Shown one piece after another: positions 5,905-12,432 of a DNA stretch of 14,419 nt. This DNA is from Nitrospirota bacterium (GTDB taxonomy: Bacteria > Nitrospirota > JAOUDF01): positions 1-14,419 of the forward strand of contig JAOUDF010000041.1 in NCBI GenBank assembly GCA_029859385.1, written 5' to 3'. Numbering within the stretch: position 1 is the stretch's first letter; every line of letters begins with the position of its first letter. Position numbers and translations under genes: made by a program. The notes under the pieces were generated by a model. That model was not told the origin of the DNA. It was given only the letters and a program-made list of their open reading frames with translations, and made no database searches.

Positions 5905-6696
5905 ATGCTTTTCGCCATGAATAAGATGAGGAAAGAAAAGACCATACTTGTAGCGGATAAAGACAGCGATGTCCGTAATGAACTGCTGCTGACCCTGTCC
6001 GACGATTACAACGTGCTTCCGGCGGCCGGCAACGGTCAGATACTGCGCTCGGCCGAAGGTGCGGACCTGCTTATCATGGATATACAGCGGGAAGAAGACC
6101 TCGCCACCGTGCGGAACATAAAAATCGCCACGCCTTCATTGCCGATAATTTGTGTTTCGCGAAAAAATACAGGCAATTTTGTGGTGCGGGCTTTCAGGGC
6201 AGGTGTCCGTGACTTTTTCAAAAAGCCTATCGACGTCGATTCCCTGCGGGGCACCATTAGAAACATATTTGCCGCCAAAAACGGTACCCGTGAGGTTCGC
6301 AACAATGTCATGATACCGGGCCGGTTCAGCGACGACCGACGGGCGCTGACGCTGAGGCGCTTGCCCAAGAAAGAATTCCCGTCGTCAATCCGGGAAGTGC
6401 TGGAATTTATAGAAGACAACTACAATCAGCCTATCTCGCTTGAGCTGCTTGCCGACAAGGCCTCGCTAAGTCTTTATCACTTCTCCCGCAAGTTCAAGAA
6501 GCATGTGGGTGTGTCGTATTCTGAGTTTCTCGGAAGCCTGCGGGTTCGGAAAGCCAAGGAACTTCTCGAGGATACCAACCTGAGTATCACCGAAATCGGG
6601 TCCCAGGTAGGGTATAACGACCTGAGCAATTTCGAGAGGGCGTTCAAGAAGTACACCGGTCAGAATCCCAGCACCTTCCGTAAGGCAACCCAGTAA
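5905..6696 (+). CDS. Response regulator: receiver domain plus AraC-type DNA-binding domain
   Basis: With start ATG 5905 the protein has 263 residues. GAGG at 5897-5900 precedes this ATG; ATG 5917, or a longer frame from 5866, is also possible. The receiver domain spans about 11-125: the acidic pocket D18-K19-D20, phosphoacceptor D59 in LLIMD, S85 at the switch position, and K107-P108 in FFKKPID. Lysine stands where a second acidic residue is usual in the DD(E/D) cluster. After a ~35-residue linker, residues 161-263 form two helix-turn-helix motifs of the AraC family, from ISLELLADKASLSLYHFSRKFKK to ITEIGSQVGYNDLSNFERAFKKYTGQNPSTFRK, with the family's conserved ending. It probably binds DNA as a phosphorylation-controlled activator. 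No histidine kinase is adjacent, so it is an orphan here. The nearest plausible target is the secreted repeat protein upstream, though that promoter looks sigma-54 dependent, which AraC proteins do not normally serve. Confidence 0.9.
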   Translation: MLFAMNKMRKEKTILVADKDSDVRNELLLTLSDDYNVLPAAGNGQILRSAEGADLLIMDIQREEDLATVRNIKIATPSLPIICVSRKNTGNFVVRAFRAGVRDFFKKPIDVDSLRGTIRNIFAAKNGTREVRNNVMIPGRFSDDRRALTLRRLPKKEFPSSIREVLEFIEDNYNQPISLELLADKASLSLYHFSRKFKKHVGVSYSEFLGSLRVRKAKELLEDTNLSITEIGSQVGYNDLSNFERAFKKYTGQNPSTFRKATQ

Positions 6697-6700
6697 TCCT

Positions 6701-6725
6701 CGCGGGTCAGGCGAACTGGCCCGCG
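6701..6725. terminator. Hairpin between convergent genes
   Basis: CGCGGGTCA (6701-6709) pairs with TGGCCCGCG (6717-6725), nine pairs with one G-U, around a 7-nt loop. It spans the 10-bp gap between the response regulator and the minus-strand flavoprotein and includes the latter's stop codon. There is no T-run, so bidirectional termination is only a suggestion. Confidence 0.35.
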
Positions 6726-7885
6726 CACCATCCCGACGACCAGGCCCACTGCAAGTTGTAGCCTCCCAGCTCTCCCGTTACGTCCACCACTTCACCGATA
6801 AAATAAAGCCCCTTTACCTTTGCGGCTTCCATCGTCTTTGACGACAGTTCCTTCGTGTCCACGCCGCCCCTCGTCACCTCGGCCGTTCGATAGCCCTCGG
6901 TTCCGTTGGGTTTTATTATCCACTGCGTAAGATATTCGGTATTTTTTTGTAAGATTTTGTCTGACAATTGCCCCATCGGCCCACTCTCAAACCATGTTTC
7001 ACATGCATATTCCACAAAGCGTTTCGGCAGCAGCTCGGATAGAATGGTCTTCAGTTCCGCCTTGGGTCGGTCACTCTTCTTTTCAATAAGGCATTCAAGA
7101 AGGTCGAAATCCGGAAAAAGGTTGATAATAGTTTCTTCCCCTTCGTTCCAGAATGACGACGCCTTGAGAATGGCCGGGCCGCTCAGTCCACGGTGCGTAA
7201 AGAGCATTCGCCCAGGGAATTGTTTCCTGCCCACAGTCACTACAGCGTCCAGCGCGATCCCCGCCAGGTTTTTCAGCGAGTCCAGCTCCTTTGGGCTCAG
7301 GGTAAAAGGCACCAGGGCCGGCTTCGGAGGAATAACATTGAGCCCGAACTGTTCGGCAATCCGGTAGCCGAAAGGCGATGCGCCAAGCTGCCGGTACGAA
7401 AGCCCGCCCGTGGCGATGACCAGCGATTCCGAGCTGAACCGTCCTTCGCTCGAATCAACCAGAAATCCGTCGTCCTTATTTATCCCGTCAACCGTAACGC
7501 CGGTCCTTACCTCTGCTCCGGTTTCGCGGCACTCGCTCAACAGCATCTTCAAAACATCTTCCGCCGACCGGTCGCAGAAGAGCTGGCTGTCATCTTCTTC
7601 GTGAAAAGGGATACCGTGCTTCTCCAGCATGGCGACAAAAGCGGCAGGAGGGAAGCGTTTCAGCGCGGAGGTGCAGAAATATCGGTTCTGTGAGATATAG
7701 TGCTCGGTCGATGCATGCAGGTTGGTAAAGTTGCATCGCCCGCCGCCGGAGACCCGGATCTTGTTTCCTGGCTTTTTTGCATGGTCGAGCACCAGTACCC
7801 GCCGTCCGCGCCTGCCTGCCTCAATGGCGCACATAAGGCCCGATGCACCGGCTCCGATGATGATTACGTCGTGGGTCATGTTCAT
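6707..7885 (-). CDS. FAD-dependent oxidoreductase of the HI0933/YhiN family
   Basis: This 392-residue (390 if the second ATG at 7879 is used; AGGG is better spaced for that one) cytosolic flavoprotein matches the HI0933-like/BaiN family. The N-terminal Rossmann motif GAGASG (11-16) follows a hydrophobic strand. Next comes the family signature KPGNKIRVSGGGRCNFTN (38-55), which interacts with FAD. A second dinucleotide-type motif ATGGLSYRQLGASPFGY lies mid-protein. The C-terminal FAD-binding stretch is YFIGEVVDVTGELGGYNLQWAWSSGWCAG. Proteins of this family are widespread in bacteria; a few act as enoate or bile-acid dehydrogenases, but the usual substrate is not established. The gene is convergent with the response regulator. 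No neighbour hints at a pathway. Confidence 0.93.
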   Translation of the reverse strand: MNMTHDVIIIGAGASGLMCAIEAGRRGRRVLVLDHAKKPGNKIRVSGGGRCNFTNLHASTEHYISQNRYFCTSALKRFPPAAFVAMLEKHGIPFHEEDDSQLFCDRSAEDVLKMLLSECRETGAEVRTGVTVDGINKDDGFLVDSSEGRFSSESLVIATGGLSYRQLGASPFGYRIAEQFGLNVIPPKPALVPFTLSPKELDSLKNLAGIALDAVVTVGRKQFPGRMLFTHRGLSGPAILKASSFWNEGEETIINLFPDFDLLECLIEKKSDRPKAELKTILSELLPKRFVEYACETWFESGPMGQLSDKILQKNTEYLTQWIIKPNGTEGYRTAEVTRGGVDTKELSSKTMEAAKVKGLYFIGEVVDVTGELGGYNLQWAWSSGWCAGQFA

Positions 7886-7897
7886 GTCCCTAAGTTA

Positions 7898-7936
7898 CCC
7901 CCTCGCCCCTTGCGGGAGAGGGCAGGGGTGAGAGGG
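7898..7936. repeat. C-rich/G-rich imperfect palindrome (REP-like), left flank of the AT-rich segment
   Basis: CCCTCGCCC (7900-7908) faces GGGAGAGGG (7914-7922) with one mismatch and a 5-nt loop, followed by GGGGTGAGAGG (7925-7935). This style of pyrimidine/purine palindrome is found between genes in many bacterial genomes. A related fragment with CCCCTCGCC and CCTCTCACCCC lies at 9050-9067, on the other side of the signal peptidase gene. Confidence 0.55.
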
Positions 7937-8134
7937 AATTCGGAAGTACTTCAGTTTAAATGGTTTGCATTATAGCGGAGGGGACGGTGGGGAGAAAGCG
8001 GTTTGTCGTGTCATGTGTCGATATAGCAGTCGTACCCTTGTTATTACTTGCAATGTACTAGGAGGTCTGATAAAGACAATGATTTATCGATAAGTTTCAA
8101 CAAAAGCATGACAGGAAATCTCATGGAGCTATTT

Positions 8135-8986
8135 ATGAGTAATAAACCGAGACGTCCATGGATTGCGGGAACGATAACGCTGTTGGCAGTTGGTTTGGGG
8201 CACCTTTATGCCGGTGAACCTAAAAGAGGATTAACTCTTCTAGGGGCAGAGTTAATTCTTATGTTGGCTTTTTCTCTCTCTGTACTTCTTTTGCCGCCAA
8301 CCGCCTCATTCCTGTTGCTTGCTGCTGTTGGAACTTTAATTTTTAAGATTTATTGCGTTGTTGACGCATCAGTCGCTGCGAGAAAAAAGCGCATTGGTTG
8401 GGAGTTAACCCGATACAACCGCTGGTTTGTGTATGTTGGATACGTGATTTTGCTGTCTTTTCTGCTTTCATCCTTGCTTACAGCTACTATAAGGCACTTC
8501 CTAGTTCAAGCTTTCAAAATACCATCTGGTGCGATGGTTTCAACTCTATTAGTGGGCGATCATCTTTTGGCAAATAAGTACATATACAGAAATAGTGAGC
8601 CCAAGAGAGGTGATATTATCTTATTTCCGTACCCAGAAGACCCAACACGCATCTTTATCAAACGACTGGTTGCCATAGAGGGTGACGTAGTAGAGATCAA
8701 GGACAAGCGGCTTTATCTTAACGGTAAAGAACAGTCAGAACCATACGTCAATCATGCCGATCCTAGAACTCTATCCGATCAAGCCAGAGACAATCTAGGG
8801 CCTGTTACAGTTCCGCCGGGATGTTTATTTGTGATGGGAGACAATCGAGACCAGAGCTATGATAGTCGATTCTACGGTTTTGTCCAAAAAGATACAGTCT
8901 TAGGAAAAGCCATAAGTCTTTATTGGTCTTGGAATAAAGAGGCAGGGAAGGTTCGCTGGGAGAGAATAGGTAGAGCGATTAGATGA
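8135..8986 (+). CDS. lepB: Signal peptidase I homologue with alanine at the catalytic serine position
   Basis: The likely start is ATG 8135 (GGAG at 8125-8128, 6-nt spacer), giving 283 residues; ATG 8123 is nearly as good. The N-terminal ~120 residues contain hydrophobic segments at about 32-53, 56-78 and 97-119, plus a weaker one near 9-26, which is more membrane anchor than the two helices of E. coli LepB. The S26 peptidase domain follows: box B IPSGAMVSTLLVGD (129-142), box D FIKRLVAIEGD with the general-base lysine K176, and box E GDNRDQSYDSRFYG (235-248). In E. coli box B is PSGSM and the second serine is the nucleophile; here that position is A133 (codon GCG, 8531-8533). S131 remains. 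All other boxes are intact, so this is a whole gene with one key substitution. If active, it would remove signal peptides on the outer face of the inner membrane. The gene is conspicuously AT-rich, unlike its neighbours, which suggests acquisition. Confidence 0.88.
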   Translation: MSNKPRRPWIAGTITLLAVGLGHLYAGEPKRGLTLLGAELILMLAFSLSVLLLPPTASFLLLAAVGTLIFKIYCVVDASVAARKKRIGWELTRYNRWFVYVGYVILLSFLLSSLLTATIRHFLVQAFKIPSGAMVSTLLVGDHLLANKYIYRNSEPKRGDIILFPYPEDPTRIFIKRLVAIEGDVVEIKDKRLYLNGKEQSEPYVNHADPRTLSDQARDNLGPVTVPPGCLFVMGDNRDQSYDSRFYGFVQKDTVLGKAISLYWSWNKEAGKVRWERIGRAIR

Positions 8987-9049
8987 ATTCACGTTTCTTT
9001 TCAAGAAGCTAAAGTGTAGTACACCAATCTGCAACCAAGAAGGCTTCAT

Positions 9050-9083
9050 CCCCTCGCCTCTCACCCCATCGCTGCTCAGCAGC
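9050..9083. repeat. C-rich repeat fragment and small hairpin, right flank of the AT-rich segment
   Basis: CCCCTCGCC (9050-9058) is a direct copy of bases at 7899-7907. CCTCTCACCCC (9057-9067) is the exact complement of 7925-7935. A hairpin GCTGC-TCA-GCAGC follows at 9071-9083. Together with the element at 7898-7936 it brackets the signal peptidase gene. Whether this marks mobilised DNA or just dispersed repeats is open. Confidence 0.45.
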
Positions 9084-9265
9084 TATGACCTGCATTCCCC
9101 CAAACCCCCATCCGCTTTTTGACAAACCACCCCTTCATGGTAAATTTTTTAGGCGGGGAACGGGCAACGATCCGCAAACCGGTTACGCGGCAGCCCGTTA
9201 GTTGAAAGACCACTTCGACGATGCACCTCTCTGCGATAATTCCCACTATCCTAGAGAGGTTGCGT

Positions 9266-10762
9266 ATGAGAAGAATCGTCTTTGTCGAGCCCAAGCCCCC
9301 GGACCTGCACATCTTCACCAGAATGCCCATGCCCAGGCTGGGGACCGTCCTTCTGGGGACGATCCTGCGACAGAAGGGGTATGAGGTCAAAAGCTACGTA
9401 GAGGTCGTGAGGGACCTTGATATTGAGGATATCCTCAAGGCCGATGCGGTCGGCATCTCCACCATTACCTCTACGGCGCCGCGGGCGTACGAGTTGGCAC
9501 GACAGATCAAAAGGGCGGGCATCCCTGTATTCATGGGCGGTCCCCACACGACCTGTCTGCCGGATGAGGCCCTTGAGCACTGCGATTATGTGTTGAGGGG
9601 TGAGGCGGATGAGGTGATTGCGGATTTTGTGGCGGCCCTCGAAAAAGGGAGTGGCTTCGAGGCCATTCCTGGGCTTTCCTTCCGCGAGAACGGCCGGGTC
9701 ATCCACAATGAGAGCGTGGCGGTATGCAGGCAGATGGATAATATCCCGTGCCCCGACTTTACCATTGTCAGCGGGCTGGAGGACGGCCTTCATGGCCTGT
9801 CCATAACCCCCATCATGACCTCGCGGGGCTGCCCCTATGATTGCAGCTTCTGCTCGGTTACCGGGATGTTCGGCAGGCAGTACCGGTTCAGGAGCCAGGA
9901 AAGGGTGCTCGAAGAGCTTGCCCGGCACAGGGAGATGGGCGGAAAGTTTGTATTCTTCTACGACGACAACTTTGCGGCCAACCGGCAGCGGACAAAGGAA
10001 CTCCTCCGGTCGATGATAGAACAAAACCTCACCCCGCCCTGGACCGCCCAGGTGAGGGTCGAGGTGGCCAGGGACCCGGAGCTGATGGAGCTTATGCAGC
10101 GGTCCAATTGCCACACGCTTTATCTGGGTTTTGAGTCGGTGAACCCTGAAACGCTCAAGGCCTATAACAAGCGGCAGACGGTGGAGGATATCGAAAAGTG
10201 CATCGAAAGGCTCCATGCTCACAATATCCGTATTCACGGCATGTTTGTCTTTGGCGCCGACGACGACACGGTGGATACGATTCACGAGACCGTGAAGTTC
10301 GCAAAGGAGAACGACCTGGAATCTCTCCAGTTTCTGATCTTGACCCCCTTGCCCGGAACCAGGATGTTTCATGAGCTTGAGTCCCAGGACAGGCTTATAA
10401 GCAGGGATTGGAGCCTGTACGATACCCATCATGTGGTCTTTGAGCCGAAGGGGATGACTCCTTACGAGCTTCAGCTCGAAACGATCAAGGCGACGGCCCG
10501 GTTCTACTCCATGGGGCAGATAGCGAAGAGGTTCGTGCGGCTCGACATGTTCAATGTGTCGATAAAGGCTTATGGACGGCGGCTTGCAAAGAAGTGGGCC
10601 AGAAAGAACGAATCTTTTCTGGAATATACCAAGAACATCACCGAAGCCGGCAGGCAAATTGAGCTGGCGGCCAGGAATACCGCCGAGGACATAAGGGAAA
10701 GGTTCAGTCAGCTGGAGGCGTCAGGCGGCTTTCCGGGCATACATGCGGACAAGCCCCGCTGA
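9266..10762 (+). CDS. B12-binding domain radical SAM protein
   Basis: Start ATG 9266 (498 aa) has AGAGG at 9255-9259 with a 6-nt spacer; the frame can be extended to 9221 but without support. Residues about 1-130 form a cobalamin-binding Rossmann-like domain: TVLLGTILRQKGYEV, then ADAVGISTITSTAPRAYELARQIK, then PVFMGGPHTTCLPDEAL and DYVLRGEAD. The DxHxxG histidine motif is absent, as in most of these enzymes. The radical SAM core follows, with the 4Fe-4S cysteines C189, C193 and C196 in SRGCPYDCSFCS, then FFYDDNFAANRQR and TLYLGFESVNPETL. The C-terminal ~100 residues are helical and basic. Such proteins perform methylations or other radical reactions (BchE, HpnP and HpnR are characterised relatives). 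Nothing next to it (rlpA, lepB) reveals a substrate, so only the class is assigned. No [4Fe-4S] or B12 residue appears damaged. Confidence 0.92.
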   Translation: MRRIVFVEPKPPDLHIFTRMPMPRLGTVLLGTILRQKGYEVKSYVEVVRDLDIEDILKADAVGISTITSTAPRAYELARQIKRAGIPVFMGGPHTTCLPDEALEHCDYVLRGEADEVIADFVAALEKGSGFEAIPGLSFRENGRVIHNESVAVCRQMDNIPCPDFTIVSGLEDGLHGLSITPIMTSRGCPYDCSFCSVTGMFGRQYRFRSQERVLEELARHREMGGKFVFFYDDNFAANRQRTKELLRSMIEQNLTPPWTAQVRVEVARDPELMELMQRSNCHTLYLGFESVNPETLKAYNKRQTVEDIEKCIERLHAHNIRIHGMFVFGADDDTVDTIHETVKFAKENDLESLQFLILTPLPGTRMFHELESQDRLISRDWSLYDTHHVVFEPKGMTPYELQLETIKATARFYSMGQIAKRFVRLDMFNVSIKAYGRRLAKKWARKNESFLEYTKNITEAGRQIELAARNTAEDIRERFSQLEASGGFPGIHADKPR

Positions 10763-10780
10763 TGGGGCCTACTAGTCCGC
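10745..10780. terminator. Two-part hairpin overlapping both stops of convergent genes
   Basis: An outer stem GCGGAC/GTCCGC (10745-10750 with 10775-10780) and an inner stem GCCCC/GGGGC (10753-10757 with 10764-10768) enclose a 6-nt loop. The structure covers the stop codons of the radical SAM gene and of rlpA, which are only 9 bp apart. It could act as a bidirectional terminator, although T-runs are lacking. Confidence 0.4.
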
Positions 10781-11500
10781 GACCACGAACGACTTCATCC
10801 CCTCAATGTCGAGCCGCTTCTTCAGTCGTTCTGCATCTTCAATGGTACTCAGCGTGCCAATCCTCACCCGGTAGAAGACCGCGTCTCCCCGGTCATAGGT
10901 GCTTATCGATGCGGTCAATAGTCGCTCGTCGAGCTTCTCCTTGAGGCGGTCGGCATTGTCCTTTACGGTAAATGCCCCCACCTGCACGTAGAACTTGCCA
11001 TGTTGGTAATCCTGCTTCACCAGGGTATCGCCTTCGGTGCTGCCGAGGGCTACGAGCTTCACCCGGGCGAGACCTTTTCCGACAATACCCAGTTCCGATG
11101 CGGCCTTGTATGAGAGGTCGATAACCCTGCCCTCCACAAAGGGGCCGCGGTCATTGATCTTTACGATGGTCTCCTTGTCGTTGTCCTGCCGCGTTACTCG
11201 CACCCAGGTTCCCATGGGAAGGGTCTTGTGGGCGGCGGTCATGGCGTACATGTCGTAGGGTTCGCCGGTGGAGGTCTTGCGGCCGTGCCACGCCTTGCCA
11301 TACCACGAGGCGATGCCGGTCTCTTCGAAATTATAGGCGCTGTCAAGCGGGGTGTACCACTTGCCGTCAATCTTGTACGGCTTCTGGGTGCCCTTTTTCG
11401 TATAGTAACCCGGCGGTGGCGGCTCGGTGGGGCGCGGTACGGCGGCACAACCTGATAGTATGGCGATCAAGGCGAGAATTGCGATTCGCTGCAAAAACAT
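10772..11500 (-). CDS. rlpA: RlpA-family septal ring lytic transglycosylase (lipoprotein)
   Basis: This is a 242-residue lipoprotein. Residues 1-17 are a signal peptide ending in the lipobox LSGC, with C18 as the lipidated residue; a proline-rich linker follows. The double-psi beta-barrel domain runs from about 62 to 150 (GIASWYGKAWHGRKTSTGEPYD, then MTAAHKTLPMGTWVRV, then INDRGPFVEGRVIDLS). E80, H91 and D117 have the same spacing as the catalytic E120, H131 and D157 of Pseudomonas RlpA, so it should cleave naked (denuded) glycan strands. Residues about 167-240 form a SPOR domain (FYVQVGAFTVKDNADRLKEKL to YRVRIGTL), which targets denuded peptidoglycan at the division septum. It is predicted to act at the outer membrane during daughter-cell separation. 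The gene is transcribed convergently with the radical SAM gene and divergently from sfsA. The ribosome-binding site (GAGGA, 11 nt before the ATG) is rather distant. Confidence 0.95.
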   Translation of the reverse strand: MFLQRIAILALIAILSGCAAVPRPTEPPPPGYYTKKGTQKPYKIDGKWYTPLDSAYNFEETGIASWYGKAWHGRKTSTGEPYDMYAMTAAHKTLPMGTWVRVTRQDNDKETIVKINDRGPFVEGRVIDLSYKAASELGIVGKGLARVKLVALGSTEGDTLVKQDYQHGKFYVQVGAFTVKDNADRLKEKLDERLLTASISTYDRGDAVFYRVRIGTLSTIEDAERLKKRLDIEGMKSFVVAD

Positions 11501-11623
11501 CGATGAAGTGGTCCTCTATGGGCGGTACGACTCTGGATACCGTAACAAAACCATCTGCGTAAATCAACGGGACGCGCTGATGGGGGCTGGATATTGGACC
11601 CGAGCCCGTATATCATGGCCGTT

Positions 11624-12319
11624 ATGAACAATAATCGGCAGATGGTCCCGGCAACTTTCGTGAAACGTCTCAACCGATTTGTCGCGCAGGTGGCGGTGAA
11701 CGGCAAAGAGGCGCTGGCCCATGTCCCCAACTCGGGCAGGTTGAGAGAGCTTTTTGTCAGCGGCAGGCAGGCGCTGGTCCAGCCTGTGCCGGACCCGCTT
11801 CGCAAGACGCCCTATACCCTGAAGGCGGTGAAGTACAACGGTTTCTGGGTCTCCGTCGATTCCACCCTCCCCAATCAGATTATTTACGATGCCGTCCGGT
11901 CGGGTGTACTGCCCTTTTTCCCGTCTGTCAGAGATGTTCGTCGAGAGGCGGTCTACGGCGGCAGCCGGTTCGACCTCTTTGTGCGGGAGGCCTCGGGACG
12001 GGAATGTTATATGGAGGTGAAGTCCGTGACGCTGGTAAAAGACGGCATCGCCATGTTCCCCGATGCGCCGACGGAGCGGGGGAGGAAGCATCTGCGGGAG
12101 CTGATTGATGCGGTAAAGGCCGGATATAGGGGAGTGGTGATCTTTTGCGTGCAGCGGGGTGATGCCGGCTCCTTCAGCCCCAACGATGAGACCGATCCGG
12201 CCTTTGGCGAGGCCCTGCGGGAGGCGGCGCGGAGCGGTGTTGAGGTGCATGCCTGGCGCTGCATAGTCACGGATGGCGGTGCTCCGGTGCTGGAGCGGGA
12301 GATCGACGTCAGGCTGTAG
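11624..12319 (+). CDS. sfsA: DNA/RNA nuclease SfsA
   Basis: With start ATG 11624 the protein has 231 residues. ATG 11615 and TTG 11594 are in frame too, and none has a clear ribosome-binding site; 11624 places the conserved ATFVKRLNRFVAQV at the usual distance from the start. The SfsA features are present: an OB-like N-terminal part with HVPNSGR (33-39), and a PD-(D/E)xK-type nuclease core with D117 in SRFDLF and E131-V-K133 in CYMEVKSVTL. These are followed by FPDAPTERGRKHLRELI and the GVVIFCVQR strand. The protein was first described in E. coli as a stimulator of maltose metabolism and later as a sugar-nonspecific nuclease. Length is typical. The 123-bp region shared with divergent rlpA presumably contains promoters for both; a weak TTGATT/TACGGT pair on the minus strand could serve rlpA. 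Confidence 0.94.
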   Translation: MNNNRQMVPATFVKRLNRFVAQVAVNGKEALAHVPNSGRLRELFVSGRQALVQPVPDPLRKTPYTLKAVKYNGFWVSVDSTLPNQIIYDAVRSGVLPFFPSVRDVRREAVYGGSRFDLFVREASGRECYMEVKSVTLVKDGIAMFPDAPTERGRKHLRELIDAVKAGYRGVVIFCVQRGDAGSFSPNDETDPAFGEALREAARSGVEVHAWRCIVTDGGAPVLEREIDVRL

Positions 12320-12355
12320 TGCGTCTTTGCATGAGACTTAAGTCACTCTTTTCTC

Positions 12356-12384
12356 TTGCCATCCCCCCGGTTTCGCCGTAGAAT
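12356..12384 (+). promoter_or_regulatory. Sigma-70 promoter of valS
   Basis: TTGCCA (12356-12361) and TAGAAT (12379-12384) each match the consensus at five of six positions and are exactly 17 bp apart. They predict a start near 12391 and a leader of about 42 nt before the GTG at 12433. A perfect 10-bp palindrome GACTTAAGTC lies at 12335-12344, just upstream. The leader is too short for a T-box. Confidence 0.7.
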
Positions 12385-12432
12385 TTTTTGCCCATAAACT
12401 TGAACAAAATAGGACAACAGCAAGAGGTAAAA

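Noticed and set aside
5881..5909. TTGACA-17-TATGCT promoter for the response regulator
   Set aside because: The -10 would overlap the preferred start codon at 5905. It is only sensible if translation begins at 5917 or later, so it was not called.
9251..10657. Long minus-strand open frame (468 codons) opposite the radical SAM gene
   Set aside because: It lies wholly antisense to a gene with clear motifs, has no recognisable domain, and is rich in His, Pro, Arg and Leu as expected from mirrored GC-rich codons.
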